NCBI GenBank assembly: GCA_002796345.1
Contig: PCXC01000065.1
Coordinates: forward strand, 1-38,754
DNA from: Deltaproteobacteria bacterium CG11_big_fil_rev_8_21_14_0_20_42_23
GTDB taxonomy: Bacteria > UBA10199 > 2-02-FULL-44-16
DNA: 38,754 nucleotides
Direction of reading: 5' to 3'
Shown here: piece after piece, positions 7,752 through 16,735 of the stretch
Layout: each line of letters begins with the position of its first letter
Position numbering within the stretch: position 1 is the first letter of the stretch
Notes under the pieces: generated by a model
Seen by the model: only the letters and a program-made list of their open reading frames with translations
Told to the model about the DNA's origin: nothing
Databases searched by the model: none
Program-made: the position numbers and the translations under genes

Positions 7752-9126
7752 AATGAAAGCCTTCCGTTTCCTGTTTTGACCTCTGATACCACCTCACTAC
7801 CGGAACAGCCGCGAGTGGTATTACCATTCCGTAAGGGGTGGACATTAAAGGAAGAAGGCTTTGTAAAACGAAAGCCATGTAAGCGTACCCATTCATTTTT
7901 TGTCTCACCGGCGCTGAGGCTACTGTTACTAACATCGAGGCACTGAACCAAAAAAAACTTCCGAGGAGACCTAAAAGGTTTAACACTTGAAGATAAGTTT
8001 TTTTCTGAAAATCAATCTGAGGATCCAAAGCCACTTCAATCATGCTTTGAGAGTTTATATAAAAACTACATACTGCTCCAAAACCACCTAAAAACCGAAA
8101 GGTGTTTTGCATTCTCATACTTTGCCCAACCTCATTGGAAAAAACTTTAATTTTGTCTAAGGAACTTTCTGACTTACTCGCCTCTCTCACCAAATGAAGC
8201 CAATACACAATAGCTCCTGTCCCATATCCAACATCAAAAAATGAAAAAGCCACATTACTTCCACTCAAGTTTTCCCACGCTGCTTCCGATCCAAACCGTT
8301 GCCTATTTTCATGATACTGTTTCCACTCAAAGCCCAATCGGCAAGCTCCGGCAGTAATAAGGAGACCTCCGCCTAAAAAATGTAAGAATTGATGTCTCGT
8401 AAAAGCTCGATATGTCTGACTCTCTAAAGCTGCTTCGGAACTGAGGACCAACTCTTTAAACAATGTGTTGCCTCGTTGATAAAACACTTCTGCAAGCAGA
8501 CGAGAACCCATTGCAGCCATGTCAGAAGTAACTGCGAACGCTTGTTTGAAATTGAGTGATGCCCCAGGAACAGCCACTGCCGCTGTAAGCGCTGCAACAT
8601 CAAAACCGAGCCGAGTTCCAGCAGCATGCACTCTAAGCCTTCCCGCCTGTGCTTTTAGTTGATGTCCCCTAGCTTCCAAGTGCACCAAGTCTTGCGGGCT
8701 AAGATTTCCCACACGTCCAGCATCACTTCCCAAAAACATGCGACCAGCCACTCGGCCAGCAAAGGTATGTGATTCATACATCTTCCGCACTCCACCTGAA
8801 AATATGGGTGATGCGGGTTCGTGTGTAAGCCGAACAAGATTGCTTTGATATCTTCCCACTGCTTCCGGATGAGTAGCAACAAGCCCAAGAGCTGGACCAC
8901 AAGTATCTCTCCCAAAAAGATGAAGTGCATAAGCTGGCGAAGTCGACATCGATGATCTCAATGTAGAATCAGGAGCATCTCTAGTAACAAGACTTGCAGC
9001 AGATGGTGCTGACACTCTTCGCTCTGGCTGTGATGATGGAAGACAAGCTGACATGGCCGCAGAAAATGCAAACGGCGCAAGGAAACTCCGAACTGTTGGT
9101 AAACGAAATGAAAACAAAGGATTCAT
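7741..9126 (-). CDS. Uncharacterised multi-pass membrane protein, possible lipoprotein signal
   Basis: A 461-residue protein I do not recognise. The N-terminus is signal-like and ends SAAMSAC, a weak lipobox with Cys at residue 28. The region to about 200 is Ala/Ser/Arg-rich and includes HLFGRDTCGPALGLVATHPE. The second half holds several hydrophobic stretches (about 250-268, 290-312, 345-365, 385-412 and 420-450), so it looks like a polytopic membrane protein. ATG 9126 is preferred over an ATG seven codons upstream, because AAGGGAG lies five bases before it. Its last residues and stop codon are contributed by the palindromic repeat at 7715-7751, so the original C-terminus may have differed. 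The gap to the upstream aminotransferase gene is about 183 bases, with nothing else convincing in it. Confidence 0.6.
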   Translation of the reverse strand: MNPLFSFRLPTVRSFLAPFAFSAAMSACLPSSQPERRVSAPSAASLVTRDAPDSTLRSSMSTSPAYALHLFGRDTCGPALGLVATHPEAVGRYQSNLVRLTHEPASPIFSGGVRKMYESHTFAGRVAGRMFLGSDAGRVGNLSPQDLVHLEARGHQLKAQAGRLRVHAAGTRLGFDVAALTAAVAVPGASLNFKQAFAVTSDMAAMGSRLLAEVFYQRGNTLFKELVLSSEAALESQTYRAFTRHQFLHFLGGGLLITAGACRLGFEWKQYHENRQRFGSEAAWENLSGSNVAFSFFDVGYGTGAIVYWLHLVREASKSESSLDKIKVFSNEVGQSMRMQNTFRFLGGFGAVCSFYINSQSMIEVALDPQIDFQKKTYLQVLNLLGLLGSFFWFSASMLVTVASAPVRQKMNGYAYMAFVLQSLLPLMSTPYGMVIPLAAVPVVRWYQRSKQETEGFHSSP

Positions 9127-9309
9127 CCAGGCTCCCTTCGCGAGCATTACCTCGAGCAGGTTCTATGGCTTTTTCTCAACCGCCTCGTCCGTAAATGACG
9201 AGAGCAGTACGCCAGCTGTTATTCTCAATTATCAAAAGATTTGAAGCGGATGTGCCAGCTCGGCTTTTTAAAGTAAAGGGGAAAGTACCGGAAAAAAGAG
9301 AAGGCGGTT

Positions 9310-10704
9310 TTAAGAGCGCATACGCGCAGATTTTGCCGCTGCAATGGCCAAATCTTTTCCCACAGACCAAATGGAACCCGGAAACGTATGGCACAGCTGC
9401 ATCACCTGTTCGAAGGCATTTACAAACTGATTCACTTCCGCTTCACCAATGCACAGTGGAGGCAAAACCTTCACCACATCCATGTTATGACCAGCTACTT
9501 GTGTGAGCACATGATGATCGCGCATAAGTGGAATCACTACCATCTGTCCAAAGAGTCCAGCATTTACAGCATGCACCAGTTTCCAACCAGCTTTTAGCTT
9601 CATCGACTTTGGCTCGCCAAACTCAAAGGCAAGCATCAGCCCTTCACCACGCACATCCGCAAGCATTTCATACTTCGGCTTCATCGCAAGAATGCGAGAT
9701 TTGATTTCTTCGCCACGAAGTTTTGCATTTTCTACCAGCTTGGTTTCTTCCATGTAGTCCAGCGTTGCAAGTCCAGCAATCATCGCCAAATGATTTCTGC
9801 CGAACGTACATGAATGCACAACGCATTCATCCATGCTGCGAAAGACTCTATTGTAGATTTCCTCACTGTAACAAACAGCACCAATGGGAATGTAGCCACC
9901 AGACAAGCCCTTAGCCACAAGCACAATGTCGGGCGTAATATCATAAGCATGATGCGCAAACCATTTTCCGGTTCTGCCCATGCCCGTTTGAATTTCGTCG
10001 GCAATCAGATATGCGCCGTAATGACGGCACAATTTTTCGGCATCTTGATAGTACGTAGGTTCTTCGGCGTAGACGCCCTTGCCTTGAATGGGCTCAATGA
10101 TGAGTGCTGCAACGTCATCATGGCGCAGCTCTCGCTCGAGGGCATCAAGATCACCAAGTGGGATAGCAACACAAGCTGGCAGCAATTGGCCAAAATCTCG
10201 TTTGAATTCTTTGTTGCCATTTACTGAAAGCGAACCATTGGTCAAACCATGAAACGCATGATCAAAGTAAAGCACGCGCTGACGCCCACTGGCTTTGCGC
10301 ACAAACTTAAGCGCACCTTCAACCGCTTCAGTTCCAGAATTGCACCAAAAAACACGTTGCGTTTTTCCGCCTACTTTTTCTAACAAGCGTTCAGCCAAAA
10401 CTGCAGCCGGAAGTGGCGCATCCATTTGCACCATGCTTGGGAAATCTGCATCTAGCGCATATTTTAGGGCATCCTTTACGTACGCATTATTTCGCCCAAC
10501 GTTGAACACTCCATAACCGGCAAGAAAATCGAGGTACTTCTCGCCTTTGCTATCGTACAAATAGCAGCCTTCAGCTCGCACGTATTGTTTGTCGAAGCCA
10601 ATAGTTTTCAACACGCGTGCGAACTGCGGATTTACAAACTGCGCATACTTCGCAAACTGTTCATCGTGTGAAAGTTGCAGTGATTCTTCGAAAGAAAAGC
10701 TCAT
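9310..10704 (-). CDS. Class III pyridoxal-phosphate aminotransferase
   Basis: A 464-residue fold-type I, class III aminotransferase. PLP contacts include NSGTEAVEGALKFVRKA (122-138), DHAFHG (148-153), DEIQTGMGRTG (236-246) with Asp236, and the Schiff-base lysine Lys265 in LVAKGLSGGYIPIGAV. The family covers acetylornithine, ornithine, putrescine and lysine-epsilon aminotransferases and the hopanoid enzyme HpnO. The N-terminal FLAGYGVFNVGRN differs from classical ArgD, so the substrate is left open. ATG 10704 has AAGGAAA five bases upstream. It follows a small conserved gene by 18 bases, so the two are very likely co-expressed. Confidence 0.88.
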   Translation of the reverse strand: MSFSFEESLQLSHDEQFAKYAQFVNPQFARVLKTIGFDKQYVRAEGCYLYDSKGEKYLDFLAGYGVFNVGRNNAYVKDALKYALDADFPSMVQMDAPLPAAVLAERLLEKVGGKTQRVFWCNSGTEAVEGALKFVRKASGRQRVLYFDHAFHGLTNGSLSVNGNKEFKRDFGQLLPACVAIPLGDLDALERELRHDDVAALIIEPIQGKGVYAEEPTYYQDAEKLCRHYGAYLIADEIQTGMGRTGKWFAHHAYDITPDIVLVAKGLSGGYIPIGAVCYSEEIYNRVFRSMDECVVHSCTFGRNHLAMIAGLATLDYMEETKLVENAKLRGEEIKSRILAMKPKYEMLADVRGEGLMLAFEFGEPKSMKLKAGWKLVHAVNAGLFGQMVVIPLMRDHHVLTQVAGHNMDVVKVLPPLCIGEAEVNQFVNAFEQVMQLCHTFPGSIWSVGKDLAIAAAKSARMRS

Positions 10705-10722
10705 AAAATTTCCTTAAAAACT

Positions 10723-11031
10723 TTAGGCATTTTTGCATGCATCTTGTTTTTGCTTTTTTTCTAACCATTCTTGATACGACTTACCGGCCGCAAGGTCTTC
10801 TCCTGTAAGCTCTACAGAGACTACTTGAAAAAGATTGTAGCGTGCATGGTCGCCACTTCCAGCAAGGTAAAGGTCGATAAAATTTTCATCTGATGCACGA
10901 GCATTCTCATATTCGCGATTATACAAATATCCTTCCACTTTTGAATTGTCGGAAAGCGTAACCGTAACATTCCCTCTGTATTTAAAAGCGTTCTCTACTT
11001 GTTCTTTCAGTACTGGTGTAATCTGAGACAT
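10723..11031 (-). CDS. Small conserved protein, Sm-like beta-barrel pattern
   Basis: A 102-residue cytoplasmic protein. Residues 13-75 show the alternating pattern of a small Sm/SH3-like barrel: FKYRGNVTVTLSDNSKVEGY, then IDLYLAGSGDHARYNLFQVVSVELTG. It ends in a helix, GKSYQEWLEKK, and a Lys-rich tail. I have seen this general pattern (barrel plus a GKS..W helix) in uncharacterised bacterial proteins but know no function. GGAAGGGG precedes ATG 11031. The 18-base gap to the aminotransferase suggests a partner or regulatory role for that enzyme, as inference only. Confidence 0.7.
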   Translation of the reverse strand: MSQITPVLKEQVENAFKYRGNVTVTLSDNSKVEGYLYNREYENARASDENFIDLYLAGSGDHARYNLFQVVSVELTGEDLAAGKSYQEWLEKKQKQDACKNA

Positions 11032-11087
11032 AAAAAACCCCTTCCGTTTGTAATGAGAGTCTACCTAGCCGGCTTGACAGCTTCCCG

Positions 11088-12230
11088 TCAAGCAGCAAAA
11101 AAGAAGTGCCAAAAGGCACCACCAAGCGAAGAAAAAACGATAATCCAAATGGGATGCAGTTTTTTCCATCCCAGCAAAAGAAACGTTGCCACAGCTGCAA
11201 TCAGCATCTGGACAGGATTTCCCCACAGGCTTGTTTTTACAATTCCCACACAAGCAACAAGCATAAGTGAAATGGCACTTATATTTACGGCATCTAAAAA
11301 TCGTGAGGCCAGTTTGGATTTTCGAAGTTTTGGAATAAAGGGATTAAGGGCAAGCACAAAGAAAAACGAAGGAAGAAAAATACAGATTGTTGAAAGAATT
11401 GCTCCCCAAAAACCCTGAAGCTGAAATCCAATAAAGGTTGCCGTGGTTAAAACCGGGCCCGGCGTAAACTGACCTATAGCAACAGCATCCAGCAATTGTG
11501 TTTGTGTGAGCCAGTGAAAGCGCTGCACCATTTCGCCTTCAAGGTAGGCAATAAGCACATAACCACTTCCAAAAAGAACAGACCCTATTTTTAAGAAAAA
11601 AAGCGAAAGCTGCCACAAGCTTGGCGGCAGCTGAGCTAGCACTGGCAAGCTTTCTGCCGATGAACTTAAAACGGGAAGTGCGCCAAGTGAAAAAAACGAA
11701 AGCAGTTTTTGCCCACGCATTTGAAACCATACAACACCAACAATTCCACCAATCAGCAAAGCTACAATTTCACTAACACCACCTAAGTTGAGAGCAAAAA
11801 CCATGGCTCCAATTATTCCAAGCTGCCACGACTTCAGCGCCTTTTTCCCCAAGGTGTACACAGCACTGAGGATAAGCGCCAACACAGCGGGCCGCAAGCC
11901 AATGAAGAATGGCGCCACCTGAGGAAGAGCTCCATACTGAACATACATCCACGCAAACGCAAGTGTGATAAGGGCTGCAGGAAGAATGAATGCAGTGCCC
12001 GCAAGCAAAAGCCCCGCAAAACCTCTGCGTTCCATACCACAGTGCATAGCCATCTCGGTAGAATTGGGGCCGGGGATGAGGCTGGTTGCACCAACTAAAT
12101 CAAGAAAATGTTCGTCGCTAATCCATTTCTTTTTGGCCACAACTTCATGTTGCATCAACGCAATGTGCGCAGCTGGCCCACCAAAAGCAAAGGCACCTAG
12201 TTTGAGAAAAAGGAAGAGAATGTCTTTCAT
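11088..12230 (-). CDS. chrA: Chromate transporter (ChrA, two-domain)
   Basis: A 380-residue inner-membrane protein made of two homologous CHR domains, the long-chain ChrA form. The N-terminal half has LKLGAFAFGGPAAHIALM (9-26) and LVGATSLIPGPNSTEMAM (45-62). The second half repeats the pattern with FLKIGSVLFGSGYVLIAYL and AIGQFTPGPVLTTATFIGF. ChrA proteins export chromate, and some homologues may carry other oxyanions. No chrB regulator is adjacent. The ribosome binding site is weak (AGAAAG). The gene sits between xthA (about 42-base gap) and the small Sm-like protein (56-base gap), all on the same strand. Confidence 0.93.
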   Translation of the reverse strand: MKDILFLFLKLGAFAFGGPAAHIALMQHEVVAKKKWISDEHFLDLVGATSLIPGPNSTEMAMHCGMERRGFAGLLLAGTAFILPAALITLAFAWMYVQYGALPQVAPFFIGLRPAVLALILSAVYTLGKKALKSWQLGIIGAMVFALNLGGVSEIVALLIGGIVGVVWFQMRGQKLLSFFSLGALPVLSSSAESLPVLAQLPPSLWQLSLFFLKIGSVLFGSGYVLIAYLEGEMVQRFHWLTQTQLLDAVAIGQFTPGPVLTTATFIGFQLQGFWGAILSTICIFLPSFFFVLALNPFIPKLRKSKLASRFLDAVNISAISLMLVACVGIVKTSLWGNPVQMLIAAVATFLLLGWKKLHPIWIIVFSSLGGAFWHFFFAA

Positions 12231-12272
12231 GTCAAATCTTTCTTAAGGCTCTACTTAAAGGGAAAATGCGAC

Positions 12273-13028
12273 TCAAACATTTAAGGTTAATCCAACTGGA
12301 CAATGATCAGAACCCAATACATCGCAGTGAATGTCAGCAGCTTTAAGCCCAGTTTTTAAAGCAGCCGAAACGCAAAAATAATCAATTCTCCACCCAACAT
12401 TTCGTTTTCTCGCAGCAGTTCTGTACGACCACCATGTGTAATGGTCTGGCTCATCCGGATGAAATTCACGAAAGGTATCCAAAAATCCCGCAGCAAAAAG
12501 TCTTTCCACACCTTCTCGCTCTTCGTCGGTAAAACCAGCGCTGTTGTGGTTTTGATCAGGCCGCGCCAAGTCAATTTCATTTCTTGCTACATTTAAATCA
12601 CCGCAGAGAATGACGGGTTTTTTCTTTTGTAATGCATCAAGATATTCAACAAATACTTTATCCCATACTTGACGATAGCCAAGACGCTGAAGTTTATCTC
12701 CAGAATTTGGTGTATACACATTCACCAAAATAAAATCTTTGTACAAAGCGGTAATCACCCTGCCTTCTTCATCATGTTCAGGAAGATTCATCCCAAAGTG
12801 AACTTCGAGTGGTTTTTGCTTTGTCAGCAAAAGAGTGCCTGAATAGCCCGGACGTTTTCCCGAATTCCAATAGTGATGGTATTCTTCGTAATCGATATCC
12901 ACTTGTTCTTTGTTGGCCTTAGTTTCTTGCAAACAAAGAATATCCGGCTGATGAGTATTCATAAAATCGTGGAAATTTTTGCGCAAAACGGCTCGAATTC
13001 CATTTACATTCCAAGAGATAAGCTTCAT
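12273..13028 (-). CDS. xthA: Exodeoxyribonuclease III
   Basis: A 251-residue AP endonuclease/3'-5' exonuclease of the ExoIII family, acting in base excision repair. Diagnostic motifs are WNVNGIRA (6-13), LQETKA (catalytic Glu in QE), VYTPNSG, GDLNVAR, GWRIDYFCVS and the C-terminal GSDHCPVGL (catalytic Asp-His). It is full length. ATG 13028 directly precedes the motif-bearing strand, though no strong ribosome binding site is visible. The gene is divergent from the DUF554 gene across about 70 bases. Confidence 0.97.
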   Translation of the reverse strand: MKLISWNVNGIRAVLRKNFHDFMNTHQPDILCLQETKANKEQVDIDYEEYHHYWNSGKRPGYSGTLLLTKQKPLEVHFGMNLPEHDEEGRVITALYKDFILVNVYTPNSGDKLQRLGYRQVWDKVFVEYLDALQKKKPVILCGDLNVARNEIDLARPDQNHNSAGFTDEEREGVERLFAAGFLDTFREFHPDEPDHYTWWSYRTAARKRNVGWRIDYFCVSAALKTGLKAADIHCDVLGSDHCPVGLTLNV

Positions 13029-13097
13029 AAGCGCTGCTTATAGACAAACTCAAATTGAAGAGCAAGTCTTTGAAAGATTTTAAGAAAGAGGAGCAAA

Positions 13098-13778
13098 ATG
13101 ATCCCTTTTTCCGGTTCACTTATTGATGCCGCTTCCATCATCGTTGGAACCCTCATCGGCCTCACCCTTGGCAAAATTATCACCGATCGCTTCCGAGAAA
13201 TTTTATACCACGCTCTTGGCCTTTCGGTTTTTTTCATCGGCATTACCATTGCTCTTAAAGGGCAAAACTCAATTGTACTCTTGGGAAGCATGTGTCTTGG
13301 CGGCATTAGCGGAGAGTTGATTTCTATTGATCAAAAAATTAATCGCCTAGAACTAAAACTTTCAGAACGCTTTTCAAACTTTAAATCAAATATTGGAAAC
13401 GCTTTCATCACCTCAACCCTTGTCTTTTGCGTTGGCTCCATGGCGATTCTGGGATCAATTGAAGAGGGCTTAAAAAATGAACCCACTATCTTGCTGGCAA
13501 AATCTTTTTTAGACGGAATTTCGGCAATTATTTTTGCAAGTTCGATGGGAATTGGCGTACTTTTTTCAAGCGTTGTGGTTTTGCTGTATCAAGGTTCAAT
13601 CACGCTTTTTTCTTCCTGGTTTGGAAGCATCTTGGGAGAAACTGTTATCAACAACATTAGCGCGGTGGGAGGAGTAATTATTGTGGCTATCTCGCTGAAC
13701 ATTTTAGGCATCACGCGCATCCGCGTTCCCAATCTTCTGCCAGCAATTGTTTATGCTTTTGTTCTTTCACTTTTTTAG
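13098..13778 (+). CDS. DUF554 family membrane protein
   Basis: A 226-residue hydrophobic protein with about six or seven transmembrane segments. It starts GSLIDAASIIVGTLIGLTLG, ends with GGVIIVAISLNILGI and RVPNLLPAIVYAFVL, and has FVCVGSMAILGSIEEGL-like central residues, the recognisable DUF554 (YdfK-type) pattern. Function is unknown; the Gly-rich helices suggest a transporter or channel. GAGGAG lies five bases before ATG 13098. It is a single gene followed at once by a large palindromic repeat that may stop transcription. Confidence 0.9.
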   Translation: MIPFSGSLIDAASIIVGTLIGLTLGKIITDRFREILYHALGLSVFFIGITIALKGQNSIVLLGSMCLGGISGELISIDQKINRLELKLSERFSNFKSNIGNAFITSTLVFCVGSMAILGSIEEGLKNEPTILLAKSFLDGISAIIFASSMGIGVLFSSVVVLLYQGSITLFSSWFGSILGETVINNISAVGGVIIVAISLNILGITRIRVPNLLPAIVYAFVLSLF

Positions 13779-13790
13779 GGCGTTAAGCTT

Positions 13791-13952
13791 GTCATCCTCG
13801 CGAACGCGGGAATCCAGTAATTCAAACTCTTTGCTGTCATCCTGAGTGGAACGAAGGATCTCCTCAGTCAATTGTCAGAGGAGATTGCCACAGTCGCTAC
13901 GCTCCTTCGCAATGACAGAGAATTGCTGGATTCCCGCCTTCGCGGGAATGAC
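13791..13952. repeat. Dispersed nested palindromic repeat, copy B (most complete)
   Basis: A 33-bp outer inverted repeat (13791-13823 against 13920-13952, few mismatches, starting GTCATCC and ending GGAATGAC) encloses an inner unit (13836-13916) that also starts GTCAT and ends ATGAC. The centre is an exact hairpin, ATCTCCTC and GAGGAGAT around a CAATTG-containing loop. It fills most of the gap between the DUF554 gene and the M32 peptidase gene, which converge on it. The rest of the gap (13953-13998) shows nothing notable. Confidence 0.85.
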
Positions 13953-13998
13953 AAAATGCAAAAATGGTAGTGCACCAACTGCTCACACGTTCTAAAGT

Positions 13999-15492
13999 TT
14001 ACACTTCGTACAAAGCACCAAACTTTTCTTTGAGGTAACTGGTAAAAAACTTTGCGCTGAGAGGTTCACCGGAAATATTTTCTACTAAGTCCGCTGCAAA
14101 ATACTGCCGGCCACGGCGATGAACATTTTTTCGAAGCCAGGAAAGCAAGGTGGAGAGGGTTTCTGCTGTGATGTCTGTTTTAAGACTTGGAATATCTTGC
14201 TCAATTTTTTTCCACATTTGACTGCCGTAAATATTGCCAAGCATATAGGTTGGAAAATATCCAAAGCCTCCAAACGACCAGTGAATATCTTGCAAAACGC
14301 CCTCGGCATCATTTTTTGGAGTGATCCCCAAATAATTTTTCATTCGCGCATTCCATTCATGAGGAAGATCCGCCACTTTCATTTCGTCTGCTATAAGCGC
14401 ACGCTCAAGTTCAAAACGAAGCACAATATGCAAATTGTACGTAAGCTCGTCAGCTTCAACACGAATAGGACTTGCTTCAACTTTGTTGAGCGCTGCATAA
14501 AAAGCTTCCTCTTTCACCTGAGATAACTGATTGGGAAACAGTGTTTGAAGTTGTGGAAGAAAAAAGTGAACAAAGGCTTTACTGCGTCCCACAAGGTTTT
14601 CCCAAAGACGCGATTGAGATTCGTGAATTCCAAGTGAAATGGCTTCGGCCATGGGAGTGCCTTCATACTCCTCTTCAAAACCTTGCTCGTACAAAGCATG
14701 CCCCGCTTCGTGAGCAACGCCGTACAAAGCTTGGAACAATTCTTTCTCGTCGTAGCGAGTGGTAATGCGAACATCGTTTGTAGCAGGACCACCACAAAAA
14801 GGATGTGTGGAAGTATCGAGCCTACAAGCATCGAGATCGAGACCAAATGTTTTCATGATAAGGCGACAAGCTTTTTCCTGCTCAGCTTTCGGATACGTTT
14901 GCTGCAAAAAAGAGCTATCTGGTTTAACCTTACTTTTTTGAATGGCAGCAAAAAGTGGAACCACTTCAGCTTTCACTTCATCAGCAAACTGCGCAAAGCG
15001 TTTTGTGGTCATGTGCGCTTCATAGGTATCAAGCAGCGCATCATAAGGCTCGCTCTCAAAGCCAAGACACTTGGCCTTTTGCTGGCAGAGCAACACAATA
15101 TTTTCAAGACTTGGAGAAAAAACTGAGAAGGAACTTTCTTGACGTGCCCTTGCCCAATCTTGTTGCGCAAGTGAAGTTTGTTTGCTGAGCTCTCTCACCA
15201 AACTTTCAGGAAGTTTTGTCGCTTTTTCATAGTCACGCTTCCAAGCTTTCACATTTGCAGCTTGTGTTTCCGATAAATTTTCCTCAGCTGCAGCGGAAAT
15301 CCAATCACCAACTTGCACCTCAACTACTTTTCGATGAATCATGGTAGACAAAACTGAAATTTGCTCAGCCCTTGCCTTTGCCCCTTTTGGCGGCATCATG
15401 GTTTCTTGATCCCAACCTAAAAGGCTTCTGGCACCTGCAATTGCCGAGACTTCCTTAAAATATTTTTCTAAACGCTCATAAGTTTTTGACAT
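13999..15492 (-). CDS. M32 family metallocarboxypeptidase (Taq-type)
   Basis: A 497-residue zinc carboxypeptidase releasing C-terminal residues from peptides in the cytoplasm. The zinc motif HEAGH is at 261-265, with the third ligand Glu291 in IHESQSRLWE (289-298). Other M32 signatures are LGWDQETMMP near the N-terminus, the HPF motif in DTSTHPF (226-232), DVRITTRY (240-247) and GVLQDIHWSFGGFGYFPTY in the C-terminal half. Length is typical. ATG 15492 lies one base after the dcd stop, so the pair is translationally coupled. The shared operon may simply be convenience, since no pathway link to dCTP deamination is known. Confidence 0.96.
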   Translation of the reverse strand: MSKTYERLEKYFKEVSAIAGARSLLGWDQETMMPPKGAKARAEQISVLSTMIHRKVVEVQVGDWISAAAEENLSETQAANVKAWKRDYEKATKLPESLVRELSKQTSLAQQDWARARQESSFSVFSPSLENIVLLCQQKAKCLGFESEPYDALLDTYEAHMTTKRFAQFADEVKAEVVPLFAAIQKSKVKPDSSFLQQTYPKAEQEKACRLIMKTFGLDLDACRLDTSTHPFCGGPATNDVRITTRYDEKELFQALYGVAHEAGHALYEQGFEEEYEGTPMAEAISLGIHESQSRLWENLVGRSKAFVHFFLPQLQTLFPNQLSQVKEEAFYAALNKVEASPIRVEADELTYNLHIVLRFELERALIADEMKVADLPHEWNARMKNYLGITPKNDAEGVLQDIHWSFGGFGYFPTYMLGNIYGSQMWKKIEQDIPSLKTDITAETLSTLLSWLRKNVHRRGRQYFAADLVENISGEPLSAKFFTSYLKEKFGALYEV

Positions 15493-15493
15493 T

Positions 15494-16069
15494 TTATTCC
15501 TCGCAAAGTCCGTAAGGATTTTTGGCGTTATTTTTTTCGAAATTCATCCACATGCGAGAACCAACGGGCTTTGGATCTTTCTCGTTGTACTTTGCACATT
15601 TTTTATTGGCGTAAGAGTTGATAACATCACCTTCAACCGCAAAATAAATAAGCTGGCCAATAGGCATTCCCGCATAAATACGTACCGGTTGCTTGCACGA
15701 AATTTCTAAAGTCCAATAATTGCAAAAACCAACATCACCTTTTCCTGCTGTAGCATGAATATCGATACCAAGCCGGCCAGCACTCGATTTTCCCTCAAGA
15801 AAAGGAACATGTTTGTGCGTTTCGGTGTATTCTTCTGTGATGCCTAAATAAAGGGTTTCCGGTTGGATGACAAAACCTTCTTCCGGAATAGTGATGTAAT
15901 CAAGCTCATGATCTTTTTTCGCATCGAGAATTGTATCTTTGTAGGTTGCCAGTATTTTTCCAAGATGCACATCGTAAGAATTTGATCCCAAACACTGTTG
16001 GCGATATGGCTTCACCACAATCTCACCTTTTTCAATCGCATCTAGAATTCCCTGGTCTGATAAAATCAT
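15494..16069 (-). CDS. dcd: dCTP deaminase
   Basis: A 191-residue homotrimeric enzyme converting dCTP to dUTP on the way to dTTP. The core is EGKSSAGRLGIDIHATAGKG (91-110), holding the Ser-Ser-Arg nucleotide contacts and the catalytic Glu of this family, with the N-terminal MILSDQGILDAIEKGEI typical of Dcd. The following VGFCNYWTLEI lacks features of dUTPase-only relatives, so mono-functional deaminase is preferred. GAGGAGAG precedes ATG 16069. It is followed by the M32 peptidase gene with one base between. Confidence 0.95.
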   Translation of the reverse strand: MILSDQGILDAIEKGEIVVKPYRQQCLGSNSYDVHLGKILATYKDTILDAKKDHELDYITIPEEGFVIQPETLYLGITEEYTETHKHVPFLEGKSSAGRLGIDIHATAGKGDVGFCNYWTLEISCKQPVRIYAGMPIGQLIYFAVEGDVINSYANKKCAKYNEKDPKPVGSRMWMNFEKNNAKNPYGLCEE

Positions 16070-16157
16070 ATTCTCTCCTCTGTTACCCGCATGAACGGTA
16101 GCTGTTATCGCTCTCTCCCCTTTTTTTCAAGCAATAACTGCATTTTGTCAGTTGGTG

Positions 16158-16727
16158 CTATTCTAAGCTAAACTCGATAGGGAATGAAAAAATATACTGG
16201 TCTTCTTGTATGCTTTTTGGAAATGGAGGAAAGCTTCCAACCCGCTTCACCAAAGCCTTTGCTTCTTCGTCCAACAAATAGACTCCAGAACTTTTTTTCA
16301 AACGTGAAACTAAAATTTCTCCTTCACGAGAAAGAGTGACTTCCATAACAGTGCCCCCTTCTTCACCTCGTTGCTTCGAAAGAAGCGGATATCGTTTTGC
16401 CTTATCTAGAAGCGCCAAAATACGTTCTTGATACAACGCGCTTTCAGCAAGATCATTTCCAGCTACCTGTTGCTCTGAAGAACGTTGCTCAGATAAAGCA
16501 TCACTCTTGTTAAAACCACTTACATCAAGCCTTTGCTCTTGTTCACTCGCATTTTTTTCTTGCTGAATGTTTTTTTTCTCTTCTGCCGTTTGAACAAGAT
16601 TTATATTTAAAGGCCGAAAACTAATAATATCTTTTGATGAGGGAAAAGAGATGAAAAACAAAAGATGCAAAAAAGCTGAAAGAATAAAACCCAATAAAAG
16701 AAAATGTTGTCGAAAAAGAGAAAGCAT
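16158..16727 (-). CDS. TonB-like energy transducer
   Basis: A 189-residue protein with one N-terminal transmembrane helix (about 6-30), a Glu/Gln/Ser-rich periplasmic linker (45-95) instead of the usual Pro-rich one, and a C-terminal TonB domain (about 100-189). The last includes YPLLSKQRGEEGGTVMEVTL and LDEEAKALVKRVGSFPPFP. TonB couples inner-membrane proton motive force, via ExbB/ExbD, to outer-membrane receptors. The short linker is notable. It follows exbD by 8 bases. No TonB-dependent receptor is in the window. Confidence 0.88.
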   Translation of the reverse strand: MLSLFRQHFLLLGFILSAFLHLLFFISFPSSKDIISFRPLNINLVQTAEEKKNIQQEKNASEQEQRLDVSGFNKSDALSEQRSSEQQVAGNDLAESALYQERILALLDKAKRYPLLSKQRGEEGGTVMEVTLSREGEILVSRLKKSSGVYLLDEEAKALVKRVGSFPPFPKSIQEDQYIFSFPIEFSLE

Positions 16728-16735
16728 AAATAAAG

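Noticed and set aside
9127-9309. Possible small RNA or tRNA between the membrane-protein and aminotransferase genes
   Set aside because: No cloverleaf or strong hairpin was recognisable; it is probably promoter/leader sequence.
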